A stretch of 64,000 nucleotides of DNA from Planotetraspora phitsanulokensis. GTDB lineage: Bacteria > Actinomycetota > Actinomycetes > Streptosporangiales > Streptosporangiaceae. Numbering within the stretch: position 1 is the stretch's first letter; the number at the start of each line of letters is the position of its first letter. Below, piece by piece: positions 54,866 through 63,011 of this stretch. The notes beneath the pieces were generated by a model. That model saw only the letters and a program-made list of their open reading frames with translations. It ran no database searches and was not told the origin of the DNA. A program made the position numbers and the translations under genes. The DNA lies in contig NZ_BOOP01000001.1 of the NCBI RefSeq assembly GCF_016863295.1, positions 124,001 through 188,000 of the forward strand. Reading direction: 5' to 3'.

Positions 54866-55450
54866 ATGAAAAGATCCCCGATTGCCGTAATGGCCGCGTT
54901 GCTGGTGACCGTCGTGCTGAGTCTGGGCCTGGCGGCTCCCGCTCAGGCGCACACCACGCTGAAGAGCAGCACACCGGCGAAGAACGCCGAGGTCGAGGGC
55001 CTCCGCAAGGTGACCCTCGAGTTCTCCGAGTCGGTGCGCTTCCCGACCCTGCTGGTACGCGGTGCGGGCGGCAAGCGCTACGAGAGCGGCCAGCCCGTCG
55101 TCAACGGGGTGAAGGTGAGCGTGGGCGTCGACGCGTCGATCCCCGCCGGCGCGTACACCATCGCCTGGCGGGTCGTCTCCGAGGACGGCCACCCGCTGAC
55201 CGGGGAGATCCCCTTCACAGTGGCCGGCGAGTCGTCCCCGCCCGCCACGCGGACCCCGTCCGCGACGCCCACTCCCGCCGCGTCCGACACGGCGACCACG
55301 TCCGCCGCCCCCGCGCCGGCCGTCGCCGCCAGCCCCGCCGCGGACACTCAGCAGGACAAGCCGCTGATCCCCGGCTGGGTCTGGGTTGTCCTTTTCGGCG
55401 TCGGGGGGATCTTCCTCGGCATGTACATCAGCATGCGGAAGAAGAAGTGA
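54866..55450 (+). CDS. CopC-domain copper-resistance protein, membrane-anchored
   Basis: 194 residues. A Sec signal peptide (MAALLVTVVLSLGLAAPAQA) is cut just before His (AHTTLKSSTPAKNAEVEG), leaving the free N-terminal His that ligates copper in CopC proteins. The second ligand region is EDGHPLTGEIPF. A Thr/Ala/Pro linker and a C-terminal membrane helix (VWVVLFGVGGIFLGMYI) with a basic tail follow. It probably carries copper on the outside and hands it to the CopD-CtaG protein encoded next, whose start overlaps by GTGA. Confidence 0.9.
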   Translation: MKRSPIAVMAALLVTVVLSLGLAAPAQAHTTLKSSTPAKNAEVEGLRKVTLEFSESVRFPTLLVRGAGGKRYESGQPVVNGVKVSVGVDASIPAGAYTIAWRVVSEDGHPLTGEIPFTVAGESSPPATRTPSATPTPAASDTATTSAAPAPAVAASPAADTQQDKPLIPGWVWVVLFGVGGIFLGMYISMRKKK

Positions 55451-57441
55451 ACAGGACACTGCGGCTGACCGTCGCCGCCCTCTGCGCCGCGGCGGGAGCC
55501 CTCGTCATCGGGATGGTCGTAGGAGGCGCCGCCACCCCCCGCCTCATCCCGGGCCTGCCCGACCAGGGCACGCTGACGCGCTGGATGCTGCCCTTCTCGA
55601 AGCTGGGGATGGACGTCGCCGGCGTGCTGACCGTGGGCCTGCTGGCCATCGGCGCGGTCCTGCTGCCCAGTGACAAGGGCCTGCTCGGCAAGTCCGCGCA
55701 GGGGTATGTGAAGGCCGCCTCGTGGGCCGCGGTCGTCTGGGCCGTCGCCGCGGCCTCCGCGCTGGTCTTCAGCCTGTCGGAGACGCTGGGCGCGCCGGTG
55801 GGGGAGATCCTCGGCGGCAACGAGCTGACCAGCTACGCGAGCCAGGTTCCCCAGGGCATCGCGCTGACGCTTGTGGTGCTGTTCGCCGTCGCGATCGCCC
55901 TGTTCGCCCGTGGCGCGATCACCGCCGGATCCGCGGGGGGGCTGCTGGTCTTCGCCCTCGCGACGCTGCTGCCGCCCGCGCTGACCGGGCACTCGTCCTC
56001 CTCGCCCAACCACGGCCTGGCGACCACCTCGGTGGCCTTCCACCTGCTCTTCCTGGCGTTGTGGGTCGGCGGGCTCGGCATGCTCTGCGTCCACGCCCTG
56101 CGCGGCGAGCGTCAGCTCGACGTCGCCGCCGCCCGGTTCTCCCGCATGGCGTTGTGGTGCTTCGTCGGGGTGGGGATCTCGGGCGTCGCGAGCGTGCTCG
56201 CCCGCCTGTCGTCCATCGACCAGCTGTACACCTCGGCCTACGGGCTCATGCTGCTCGCCAAGACCGCCGCCTTCGTCGTCCTCGGGGTGATCGGCTGGCG
56301 CCACCGCGAGCGCACGCTGCCCCGGCTCGCATCGGGGGAGTCGCGGTCGTTCCTGCGCCTGACCCTCGGCGAGGTCGTGCTCATGACGGCCACCGTCGGG
56401 ATCGCCGTGGCGCTGTCGCGCACCGCGCCGCCGCCGGCGAACGTCCCGATCGACCGGGCCTTCGACCTGCTCGGCTACCTGATGCCGCCCCCGGTCTCGC
56501 TGGCGAACCTGGTCACCCTGTGGTGGTTCGACCTGTTCTTCGCCGCGATCGCCGTCACGCTGGCGGGCCTGTACGCCGTCGGCGTGGTCCGGCTGCGCCG
56601 GCGGGGCGACTCATGGCCGTGGGGCCGGGTCGTCCTGTGGTTCACGGGCGTCGTCATCCTGGTCCTGGCGACGCAGAGCGGGATCGCGCGCTACGCGCCG
56701 GTCCTGTTCAGCGTCCACATGACCGAGCACATGATCCTTTCCATGCTGGTGCCGATCTTCCTGGTGCTGGGCGCCCCGGTCACCCTTGCGCTGCGCGCGC
56801 TCAAGCCGGCCGCACGGCGCGGCGACCGCGGGCCACGCGAATGGATCACGGTGATCCTGCACAGCCGGGTCATGAAGGTCGTCGCCCATCCGGCCATCGC
56901 CACGGCGATCTTCATCGTGTCGACGTACGCCCTGTACTTCACGCCGCTGTTCGCCTCCGCCATGGAGGAGCACATCGGGCACATCGCGATGACGCTGCAC
57001 TTCCTGCTCAGCGGCTGCCTGTTCTTCTACGTGATCATCGGGGTCGATCCCGGGCCGCACAAGCTGCCGCATGTCGCCCGCCTGGTGCTCCTCCTGGTGA
57101 CGATGCCGTTCCACGCCTTCTTCGGGGTCGCGCTGATGAGCATGGGCACGGTGCTCGCCTCCGACTGGTACGACCAGCTGGGCCGTACCTGGGGGGCGTC
57201 GTCGCTGTCCGACCAGGTCACCGGTGGGGGGATCGCCTGGTCCTTCGGCGAGGTCCCGACGATCATCGTGCTGCTCGCACTGGCGATCCAGTGGTGGCGC
57301 GACGACGACCGCATGGCCCGCCGCGAGGACAGGCGGGCCGACGCGGTCGCCGCGAAGACCGGCGGCACCGGGAACGCCGAGCTGGACGCCTACAACGACT
57401 ACCTCGCCAAGCTGAACCAGCGGGACGCGGCCGCCGAGTAG
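55447..57441 (+). CDS. CopD - CtaG fusion membrane protein (copper uptake / cytochrome oxidase assembly)
   Basis: 664 residues with about 16 membrane helices. The first half is a CopD domain (LVFALATLLPPALTGHSSSS, ATTSVAFHLLFLALWVGGLG, LYTSAYGLMLLAKTAAFVVL). The second half is the caa3-type oxidase assembly factor CtaG: VLFSVHMTEHMILSMLVPIF, LVLGAPVTLALRALKP, MEEHIGHIAMTLHFLLSGCL, LLLVTMPFHAFFGVALM, with conserved His residues suited to copper. Together with CopC it should move copper into or across the membrane for cytochrome c oxidase. The fused architecture is common in actinobacteria. Confidence 0.92.
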   Translation: MNRTLRLTVAALCAAAGALVIGMVVGGAATPRLIPGLPDQGTLTRWMLPFSKLGMDVAGVLTVGLLAIGAVLLPSDKGLLGKSAQGYVKAASWAAVVWAVAAASALVFSLSETLGAPVGEILGGNELTSYASQVPQGIALTLVVLFAVAIALFARGAITAGSAGGLLVFALATLLPPALTGHSSSSPNHGLATTSVAFHLLFLALWVGGLGMLCVHALRGERQLDVAAARFSRMALWCFVGVGISGVASVLARLSSIDQLYTSAYGLMLLAKTAAFVVLGVIGWRHRERTLPRLASGESRSFLRLTLGEVVLMTATVGIAVALSRTAPPPANVPIDRAFDLLGYLMPPPVSLANLVTLWWFDLFFAAIAVTLAGLYAVGVVRLRRRGDSWPWGRVVLWFTGVVILVLATQSGIARYAPVLFSVHMTEHMILSMLVPIFLVLGAPVTLALRALKPAARRGDRGPREWITVILHSRVMKVVAHPAIATAIFIVSTYALYFTPLFASAMEEHIGHIAMTLHFLLSGCLFFYVIIGVDPGPHKLPHVARLVLLLVTMPFHAFFGVALMSMGTVLASDWYDQLGRTWGASSLSDQVTGGGIAWSFGEVPTIIVLLALAIQWWRDDDRMARREDRRADAVAAKTGGTGNAELDAYNDYLAKLNQRDAAAE

Positions 57442-57460
57442 CCCCCGGGAGCGGGCCGGG

Positions 57461-58309
57461 TCAGGGGAGCGTCAGGATCTCGTGGCCCGACTCGGTGACC
57501 ACGATCGTGTGCTCGAACTGGGCGGTCCGCCTGCGGTCCTTGGTCACCGCGGTCCAGCCGTCGGGCCAGATGTCGTACTCGATCGTGCCGAGGGTGAGCA
57601 TCGGCTCGATCGTGAACGTCATCCCGGGCACCAGGGTGACCGACAGCGACGGATCGTCGTAGTGGGGGACGATCAGGCCGGAGTGGAACGACGTCGAGAT
57701 GCCGTGGCCGGTGAAGTCGCGGACGACGCCGTAGCCGAAGCGCCTGGCGTAGGCCTCGATCACGCGGCCCACGATGTTGAGCTGCCGCCCCGGGGCGACG
57801 GCCTTGATGGCCCGCATGGTGGCCTCGTGGGTGCGCTCGACCAGCAGGCGCGACTCCTCGTCGACGTCGCCCACGAGGAACGTCGCGTCGGTGTCCCCGT
57901 GCACCCCGCCGATGAACGCGGTGATGTCGACGTTGACGATGTCGCCGTCCCGCAGGACGGTGTCGTCCGGGATGCCGTGGCAGATGACCTCGTTGATCGA
58001 GGTGCACAGCGACTTGGGATAGCCCCGGTAGCCGAGGGTGGACGGGTAGGCGTCGTGGTCGCAGAGGAACTCGTGGCCGATCCGGTCCAGTTCGTCGGTG
58101 GTCACACCGGGCGCGACGTGCTTGCCGACCTCTTCCAGGGCCTGGGCGGCGATCCGGCCGGCGACGCGCATCTTCTCGATGGTCTCGGGGGTCTGCACAT
58201 CCGAGCCGCCCTTCCTGGGCTCGGCTCTTCCCACGTACTCCGGGCGCTTGATGTGGGCGGGAACCTTGCGCGTGGGCGAGATTCGCCCGGGCCGGAGCAG
58301 CGTCGTCAT
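57461..58309 (-). CDS. map: Methionine aminopeptidase type I
   Basis: 282 residues from ATG 58309. An N-terminal extension with [17 protein letters not shown], as in actinobacterial MAP1c enzymes, precedes the pita-bread fold: [40 protein letters not shown], with metal ligands in [20 protein letters not shown], the His in [14 protein letters not shown], and [11 protein letters not shown] and [12 protein letters not shown]. It removes initiator Met from nascent proteins. This is a stand-alone copy outside the ribosomal protein operon. Confidence 0.95.
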   Translation of the reverse strand: MTTLLRPGRISPTRKVPAHIKRPEYVGRAEPRKGGSDVQTPETIEKMRVAGRIAAQALEEVGKHVAPGVTTDELDRIGHEFLCDHDAYPSTLGYRGYPKSLCTSINEVICHGIPDDTVLRDGDIVNVDITAFIGGVHGDTDATFLVGDVDEESRLLVERTHEATMRAIKAVAPGRQLNIVGRVIEAYARRFGYGVVRDFTGHGISTSFHSGLIVPHYDDPSLSVTLVPGMTFTIEPMLTLGTIEYDIWPDGWTAVTKDRRRTAQFEHTIVVTESGHEILTLP

Positions 58310-58351
58310 GCCGCCAAGTCTAGTTGCGCTTCCACGGGGCACGATTAGCAC

Positions 58352-58531
58352 GTGAGCGATCAATGGTGGTTCTGTCTCAAGCACATGCGCGTCGAGGGGG
58401 AGAAGGGATGCCCCAACAAGGACCGGCTCGGCCCCTACGAGTCCAAGGAGGCGGCTGAGCACGCCCTCCAGACCGCGTCCGAGCGGAACGAGGCCTGGAG
58501 GAAGCAGGACAAGGAGTGGGACGACGACTGA
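58352..58531 (+). CDS. Small conserved-looking acidic protein divergent from map
   Basis: 59 residues from GTG 58352. It starts [20 protein letters not shown] and continues with [19 protein letters not shown] and an acidic Trp-containing tail (QDKEWDDD). The two cysteines in FCLKH and GCPNK could bind a metal or form a ribbon. I recall similar small proteins beside map in actinomycetes, unnamed. It is 42 bp from the map start, so the promoters must overlap. Confidence 0.75.
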   Translation: MSDQWWFCLKHMRVEGEKGCPNKDRLGPYESKEAAEHALQTASERNEAWRKQDKEWDDD

Positions 58532-58550
58532 CCGCCCGGGCCGACCGCGG

Positions 58551-58871
58551 TCAGGGCGCCGGCTCCAGCAGCGGGTGTCCCGGCTCCGCGGCCGGCTCGG
58601 GTTCGGGGGACCCCTTCCTGCGCGCGACCGCCCTGGCGGCGACGAGCCTGCCGAGGGTCACCACGCCGATGCCGCTCCAGACCATGTTGAGGATGGCGGA
58701 CGGCCACGCCGAGTGGAAGCCGCTGTTGATCATCAGGGTGGCGGCGCCGCCGAAATTCAGGGCCTGGTACGGCAGGCCGTCGCCGGACATCTTCCCGGCC
58801 GACACCATCGCGTAGCCGTACAGCAGGGCGACGGCGCCGATGGTGCCGATGATGGTGATGAAAGTGGACAT
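58551..58871 (-). CDS. CBU_0592-type small membrane protein
   Basis: 106 residues, about three membrane helices ([56 protein letters not shown]). [13 protein letters not shown] is characteristic of this uncharacterised integral-membrane family. A charged Pro/Glu tail ends the protein. It is divergent from a LysR gene, with a perfect TTGCTAGCAA palindrome in the shared promoter region, and is a likely LysR target. Confidence 0.82.
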   Translation of the reverse strand: MSTFITIIGTIGAVALLYGYAMVSAGKMSGDGLPYQALNFGGAATLMINSGFHSAWPSAILNMVWSGIGVVTLGRLVAARAVARRKGSPEPEPAAEPGHPLLEPAP

Positions 58872-58920
58872 ATGGTGCTACTCGCTATCAGTTACGTGGT
58901 TAATGCATCAATGATCCCGT

Positions 58921-58930
58921 TTGCTAGCAA
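58921..58930. promoter_or_regulatory. Perfect palindrome in the LysR divergent promoter
   Basis: TTGCTAGCAA is a perfect 10-bp palindrome, 47 bp before the LysR start and 50 bp before the membrane protein start, in AT-rich sequence. LysR proteins bind T-N11-A-type palindromes in such regions; this one is a candidate. Confidence 0.4.
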
Positions 58931-58976
58931 TGAAGTTCAAGTGAAGAAATCTTAAGTTGGGCGTAAGCTCTGCTGT

Positions 58977-59933
58977 ATGGAAATCGACCCCCGGCGTCTG
59001 CGGATCCTGCACGAGGTGTCCCGCAGAGGCGGGGTCATGAAGGCGGCGGAGGCCCTCCATCTCACGCCCTCGGCGGTGTCCCAGCAGCTCGCGCAGCTCG
59101 AGCGGGAGGTCGGCCTCGCGCTGGTCGACCGGTCGCAGCGCCGGGCGACGCTGACCCCGGCCGGCCGGGTGCTCGCGGCCTACGCCGAGCGGATCGAGGA
59201 GCAGCTCGTCGAGGCCAGGCAGGAGCTCAACCGGTTCACCGAGCGGCTGTCCGGCCCCGTCACGGTCGCCGCCTTCCCCACGGTGATCCGCCACCTGCTC
59301 GTCTCCGCTCTGCGCACGCTGGCCGTACGGCATCCGCGCATCACCCCGGTCATCCACGAGCTGTTCGGCCCGGTCGCCGTGCAGGAGCTTCGCCTGGGCG
59401 GCGTCGACCTCGTCGTCACCGAGCGGGACATGAGCCAGCCAGCCGCGTCCCTGCCCTCGATGTCACGGCACCGGCTGTACGACGACGAGTACCGCATCGT
59501 CGCCCCGCCCGGCTGGGACGCCATTCCGGAGAGCGTCGACGACCTGGCCGGCCTGCCGTGGGTCGCTGGTGTGGCGGACCAGGCCTGCGGGCAGGCGCTG
59601 GAACGCCTGGCGCAGCTCCACGGGTTCGAACCCCGGCGGGTCCACGTCATCGCCGAGTTCCCCCCGACCCTCGGGCTCGTGTCGGCCGGTCACGGGGTGG
59701 CGATCGTGCCGTCCCTCGCCCTGCTCGACGTGCCTCCCGGCGAGGTCGTGGTGACCGAGATCCACGGGGTCGGCTCACGCCGGATCGAGGCGCTCACCCG
59801 CGTGAGCCGTACGACGTCGGGAGAGCCCGACCCGGTCCAGGGCGCCGTCATCGACGTCCTGCGCGAGGCCGCCGACGAGGTGGCCAAGCGCGTCGGAGAG
59901 CTCAGCCGGCCTCCGGAGCCGCGTGCGGGTTAG
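58977..59933 (+). CDS. LysR-family transcriptional regulator
   Basis: 318 residues. The N-terminal winged helix is LRILHEVSRRGGVMKAAEAL, then LTPSAVSQQLAQLEREVGLA and LTPAGRVLAAYAERIEEQL. The C-terminal periplasmic-binding-like domain includes VAAFPTVIRHLLVSALRTLA and SAGHGVAIVPSLALLDVPPG. It probably controls the divergent membrane protein gene and itself. The stop codon lies 15 bp before the convergent isomerase remnant. Confidence 0.93.
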   Translation: MEIDPRRLRILHEVSRRGGVMKAAEALHLTPSAVSQQLAQLEREVGLALVDRSQRRATLTPAGRVLAAYAERIEEQLVEARQELNRFTERLSGPVTVAAFPTVIRHLLVSALRTLAVRHPRITPVIHELFGPVAVQELRLGGVDLVVTERDMSQPAASLPSMSRHRLYDDEYRIVAPPGWDAIPESVDDLAGLPWVAGVADQACGQALERLAQLHGFEPRRVHVIAEFPPTLGLVSAGHGVAIVPSLALLDVPPGEVVVTEIHGVGSRRIEALTRVSRTTSGEPDPVQGAVIDVLREAADEVAKRVGELSRPPEPRAG

Positions 59934-59947
59934 GCGATGGTCCCGCC

Positions 59948-60106
59948 TCAGCGCACCAGGTGCTGCACCAGATCCAGCAGCGTCCACTCTGGGCAGGTCG
60001 GCACCTGCACCTCGAGGCTGGGCGCGGAGGCGACCGCGGCCCGGAACGCGACCGACCGCTCGTCGATCAGCCGCAGCAGAACGGGGAGCTCCAGAGTCTT
60101 TGCCAC
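59948..60106 (-). pseudogene. Truncated mycothiol-dependent maleylpyruvate isomerase-family gene (N-terminal piece)
   Basis: A 52-codon frame (GTG 60106 to TGA) matches only the start of the MDMPI N-terminal domain: LLRLIDERSVAFRAAVASAP, VPTCPEWTLLDLVQHL. In intact members QHL is followed by a Gly-containing segment and more than 150 further residues with metal-binding His. Here VR and a stop follow, and the LysR gene begins 15 bp later. The gene appears cut by a deletion or rearrangement. The remaining piece cannot hold the metal site. Confidence 0.7.
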
Positions 60107-60269
60107 GCTGACTGTCTAGCACCGTGCTCCGACAACGGGACAGCGATTTTCACAGCAGACGCGGCGGGCGCCGCGGCACTGGCCGCGCCCTCGGATGACG
60201 CGGTGTCCTCATTTTCGAACGATCAGTAAAGCGTGCGCCGGTCAGCAGCGCGCCGGTCAGGTCGTGGGG

Positions 60270-60848
60270 TCAGTCGCTCACCCGCGGGCCGGTGACCCGT
60301 TCGGCGAAACGGGCGAGCCGTTCGCGCAGCCCGGGGCGCCGGACGTCGCCGGCCGCCGAGCTCACCAGATGTTGCGCGGCGTCGAAGCTCACGAGCGCGT
60401 CATCGGGACGTACGGCTATCGCGTCGTGCGCCAGCGACTCGAGTTCGGGGTCGCCCCCGTCGACGGCGAGGATCGTGACACCGGTGCGCCGGGCGTCGTC
60501 GACCCGTTCGAGCAACGTGTCGGGTGCGCGCTGTTCCGCGATGACGAACAGGGTCTCGCCCCGGCCGGCCTCGCGGAGCCGGTCCATTCCCACCCGCAGA
60601 TGGGCGGGCGCGGTCTCCGGCGGGGCCCAGCGGAGCAGGGTGGGGGTCAGCTGGGCGAGCCCCGACAACCGTGCCTCGTCGGACAGGTGCGCGGTCACGT
60701 GCCACGGCTCGTCGTCGGGGGTGCCGACGACGAGCAGCCCGCCGGGGGAGCGGGTGGTCCTGAGGGCCATGCCGAGCTGCCGGGTCTGCTCGAGCCACTC
60801 CGTCGAGGCGAGTATCTCGCGGAGCAGGCTCACCGACGCGGTGTCCAT
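60270..60848 (-). CDS. Protein of unknown function
   Basis: 192 residues, start ATG 60848 (MDTASVSLLREILASTEWLE). It has alternating strands and helices: GGLLVVGTPDDEPWHVTAHL, GETLFVIAEQRAPDTLLERV and TGVTILAVDGGDPELES suggest a Rossmann-like alpha/beta fold, with a cytosolic location. I do not recognise the family. It stands alone between the isomerase remnant and the lipase gene. Confidence 0.7.
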   Translation of the reverse strand: MDTASVSLLREILASTEWLEQTRQLGMALRTTRSPGGLLVVGTPDDEPWHVTAHLSDEARLSGLAQLTPTLLRWAPPETAPAHLRVGMDRLREAGRGETLFVIAEQRAPDTLLERVDDARRTGVTILAVDGGDPELESLAHDAIAVRPDDALVSFDAAQHLVSSAAGDVRRPGLRERLARFAERVTGPRVSD

Positions 60849-60978
60849 CCCGCAATGGTGCCTGACACCCGCCGGTGAAGTCCCGCGAATCAGGTCCTTG
60901 ACAGCCCGTTACTCACGGGTAACGATCTGCCCACGGCGCCGTTCTTGGAAATTGATCCAATAGGCGAAGGGCAGCTCG

Positions 60979-62127
60979 ATGAACCTGCGCGTTCGCGCCA
61001 CCATGTCCATGATCGGGGCATTTCTCCTGCTGCCCGTGCTGGGCGGGACCGCACAGTCGACCACGGCCGGCGAACTCGTCGAGGCGAGTCCCACGACGGT
61101 CTACCTCGCGCCGGGAAGGCTCCTCGAGGTGCCCGTCAAGGCGTGGCACCTCCGTTATCGGTCGACGTCGGCGACGGGTACGGCGAACGTGGTGTCGGGC
61201 ACGCTGCTCGTCCCCAGGACGCCCTATCCGTTCGGCAGGCGGCCCATCGCCGGGTACGCCGTGGGCACCCACGGCCTCGGCGACCGGTGCGCCCCGTCGA
61301 ACGCGATGGCCCAGGGCACCGAGGCCGAACTGGCGATCATGAGCCTGATGCTGCTCAAGGGCTGGGCCGTCGCCGTGACCGACTACGAGGGTCTCGGCAC
61401 GCCGGGAGATCACACGTACATGGCCGGCCTCTCGCAGGGCCACGCCGTGCTGGACTCGATCAGGGCGGCCACGCGCGTGGGCGAGGCGAAACTCTCCACC
61501 GAGGCTCCCGTCGTGGTGATGGGCTACTCGCAGGGCGGCTCGTCGGCCGCGTGGGCGGCGCAACTCCAGCCGTCGTACGCGCCCGAACTACGGCTCAAGG
61601 GGGTCGCGGCGGGCGGCGTGCCGGCCGACCTGCAGGCGGTCGCCGACAACCTCGACGGGACCTCCGACTTCGGCCTCGCGGCGGCGGCGGGACTGGGCCT
61701 GGACGCGGCCTACCCCGAGTTGTCGCTGGCGAGCCACCTGACCCCCGAAGGCTCGGCGCTGTTCACCGGCGCCCGCGACGACTGCGTCGCGGAGTTGCGG
61801 TCCGCGCTCTCCGGGCGGCGCCTGAGCGAGCTCACCACGGCCGACGTGATGCACCTGCCGGAGTGGCAGGCCCGACTGCGGGAGAACCGTCTCGGCGCGA
61901 CCACCCCGCGCGTGCCGATGTACCTCTATCACGCGAAGGGCGACGAGATCATCCCGTACGGTGTGGGCGCGACGCTGAGGAAGGAGTACTGCGCCCAGGG
62001 CGCCAAGGTGCTCTGGACCGGCCTGCCGGCGGGAAGCCACGTCCTCGGCGCGGTCGAGGGAGGCCCGCTCGCCGTCGGGTGGCTGGCCGGCCGTGTCATC
62101 GGGCTCCCCGTCGTGAGCAACTGCTGA
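60979..62127 (+). CDS. Secreted lipase (alpha/beta hydrolase, LIP type)
   Basis: 382 residues. A Sec signal peptide (RATMSMIGAFLLLPVLGGTA) starts the protein. The catalytic Ser elbow is VVVMGYSQGGSSAAWAAQL. The region YAVGTHGLGDRCAPSNAMAQ matches the oxyanion area of secretory lipases, and the acid and His should be in HAKGDEIIPYGVG and AGSHVLGAVEGG. It is released to the medium and likely hydrolyses lipids or esters. A 14-bp hairpin closes the transcription unit. Confidence 0.9.
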   Translation: MNLRVRATMSMIGAFLLLPVLGGTAQSTTAGELVEASPTTVYLAPGRLLEVPVKAWHLRYRSTSATGTANVVSGTLLVPRTPYPFGRRPIAGYAVGTHGLGDRCAPSNAMAQGTEAELAIMSLMLLKGWAVAVTDYEGLGTPGDHTYMAGLSQGHAVLDSIRAATRVGEAKLSTEAPVVVMGYSQGGSSAAWAAQLQPSYAPELRLKGVAAGGVPADLQAVADNLDGTSDFGLAAAAGLGLDAAYPELSLASHLTPEGSALFTGARDDCVAELRSALSGRRLSELTTADVMHLPEWQARLRENRLGATTPRVPMYLYHAKGDEIIPYGVGATLRKEYCAQGAKVLWTGLPAGSHVLGAVEGGPLAVGWLAGRVIGLPVVSNC

Positions 62128-62139
62128 ATTCCGGGAGGC

Positions 62140-62181
62140 CCGCGTCCGGCGCCCCGCCCACGCGGACGGCGCCGGACGCGG
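62140..62181 (+). terminator. 14-bp hairpin after the lipase gene
   Basis: The arms 62140-62153 and 62168-62181 pair perfectly over 14 bp (core GCGTCCGGCGCC with GGCGCCGGACGC) around a 14-base loop, starting 13 bp past the stop codon. No T-run is present. Confidence 0.7.
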
Positions 62182-62226
62182 ACCCGGCGGCTCAGGGGGT
62201 CGTCGCGGGCTGGCATGATCTGTCCC

Positions 62227-62904
62227 ATGGCTGAGCGCACCGATTCCCCGCAGGCCCTTCCCGAGGTCTCCGCACTGTCGATCGGCATCCTGGGCGGCAC
62301 GGGAGACCAGGGCAGAGGCCTGGCCCGCCGGTTCGCCCTCGCCGGGCACACGGTGCTGATCGGCTCCCGCAGCGCCCAGCGCGCGCAGGAGGCGGCCGAG
62401 GGCGTGGGCGCGCGGGGCGCGGAGAACGCGGTGGTCGCGGCGGAGGCCGACGTCGTGATCGTCGCGGTTCCGTGGGAGGGCCACAAGCAGTTGCTCGAGT
62501 CGCTCAGAGAGCCTCTCGACGGCAAGATCGTCGTGGACTGCGTGAACCCGCTCGGCTTCGACAAGCAGGGCGCCTACGCCCTGCCCGTGGAGGAGGGGAG
62601 CGCCGCACAGCAGGCGGCCGCCGTCCTCACCGGAAGCCGGGTCGTCGCCGCGTTCCACCACGTGTCGGCGGTGCTCCTGCTCGACCCCTCGGTGGACGAG
62701 GTCGACCTCGACGTGCTGGTGCTGGGCGACGACCGTGAGGCCACCGACGTCGTCCAGGCGCTGGCCTCCCGCATCGCCGGAGCGCGTGGCGTGTACGCAG
62801 GCCGGCTCCGCAACGCCGGGCAGGTCGAGGCGATGACGGCCAACCTGATCTCGATCAACCGCCGCTACAAGGTCCACGCGGGCCTGCGGGTCACGGACGT
62901 GTAG
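62227..62904 (+). CDS. npdG: NADPH-dependent F420 reductase
   Basis: 225 residues from ATG 62227. N-terminal Rossmann SIGILGGTGDQGRGLARRFA with the NADP-phosphate pocket IGSRSAQRA, then VVIVAVPWEGHKQLLESLRE, VDCVNPLGFDKQGAYALPVE, VAAFHHVSAVLL and the closing EAMTANLISINRRYKVHAGL. It exchanges hydride between NADPH and coenzyme F420, supplying reduced F420 to enzymes such as the Ddn-like protein at 22.7 kb. Confidence 0.92.
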   Translation: MAERTDSPQALPEVSALSIGILGGTGDQGRGLARRFALAGHTVLIGSRSAQRAQEAAEGVGARGAENAVVAAEADVVIVAVPWEGHKQLLESLREPLDGKIVVDCVNPLGFDKQGAYALPVEEGSAAQQAAAVLTGSRVVAAFHHVSAVLLLDPSVDEVDLDVLVLGDDREATDVVQALASRIAGARGVYAGRLRNAGQVEAMTANLISINRRYKVHAGLRVTDV

Positions 62905-63011
62905 CACCGCGAGATGCCCATGACGGGCATCCGGCATTCACCCGATCTTCACCGGGAGTACGTAGGCGTTCATTACTTTCAGGCCCTATTGCCGAGTCTG
63001 AAAGGCATCAA

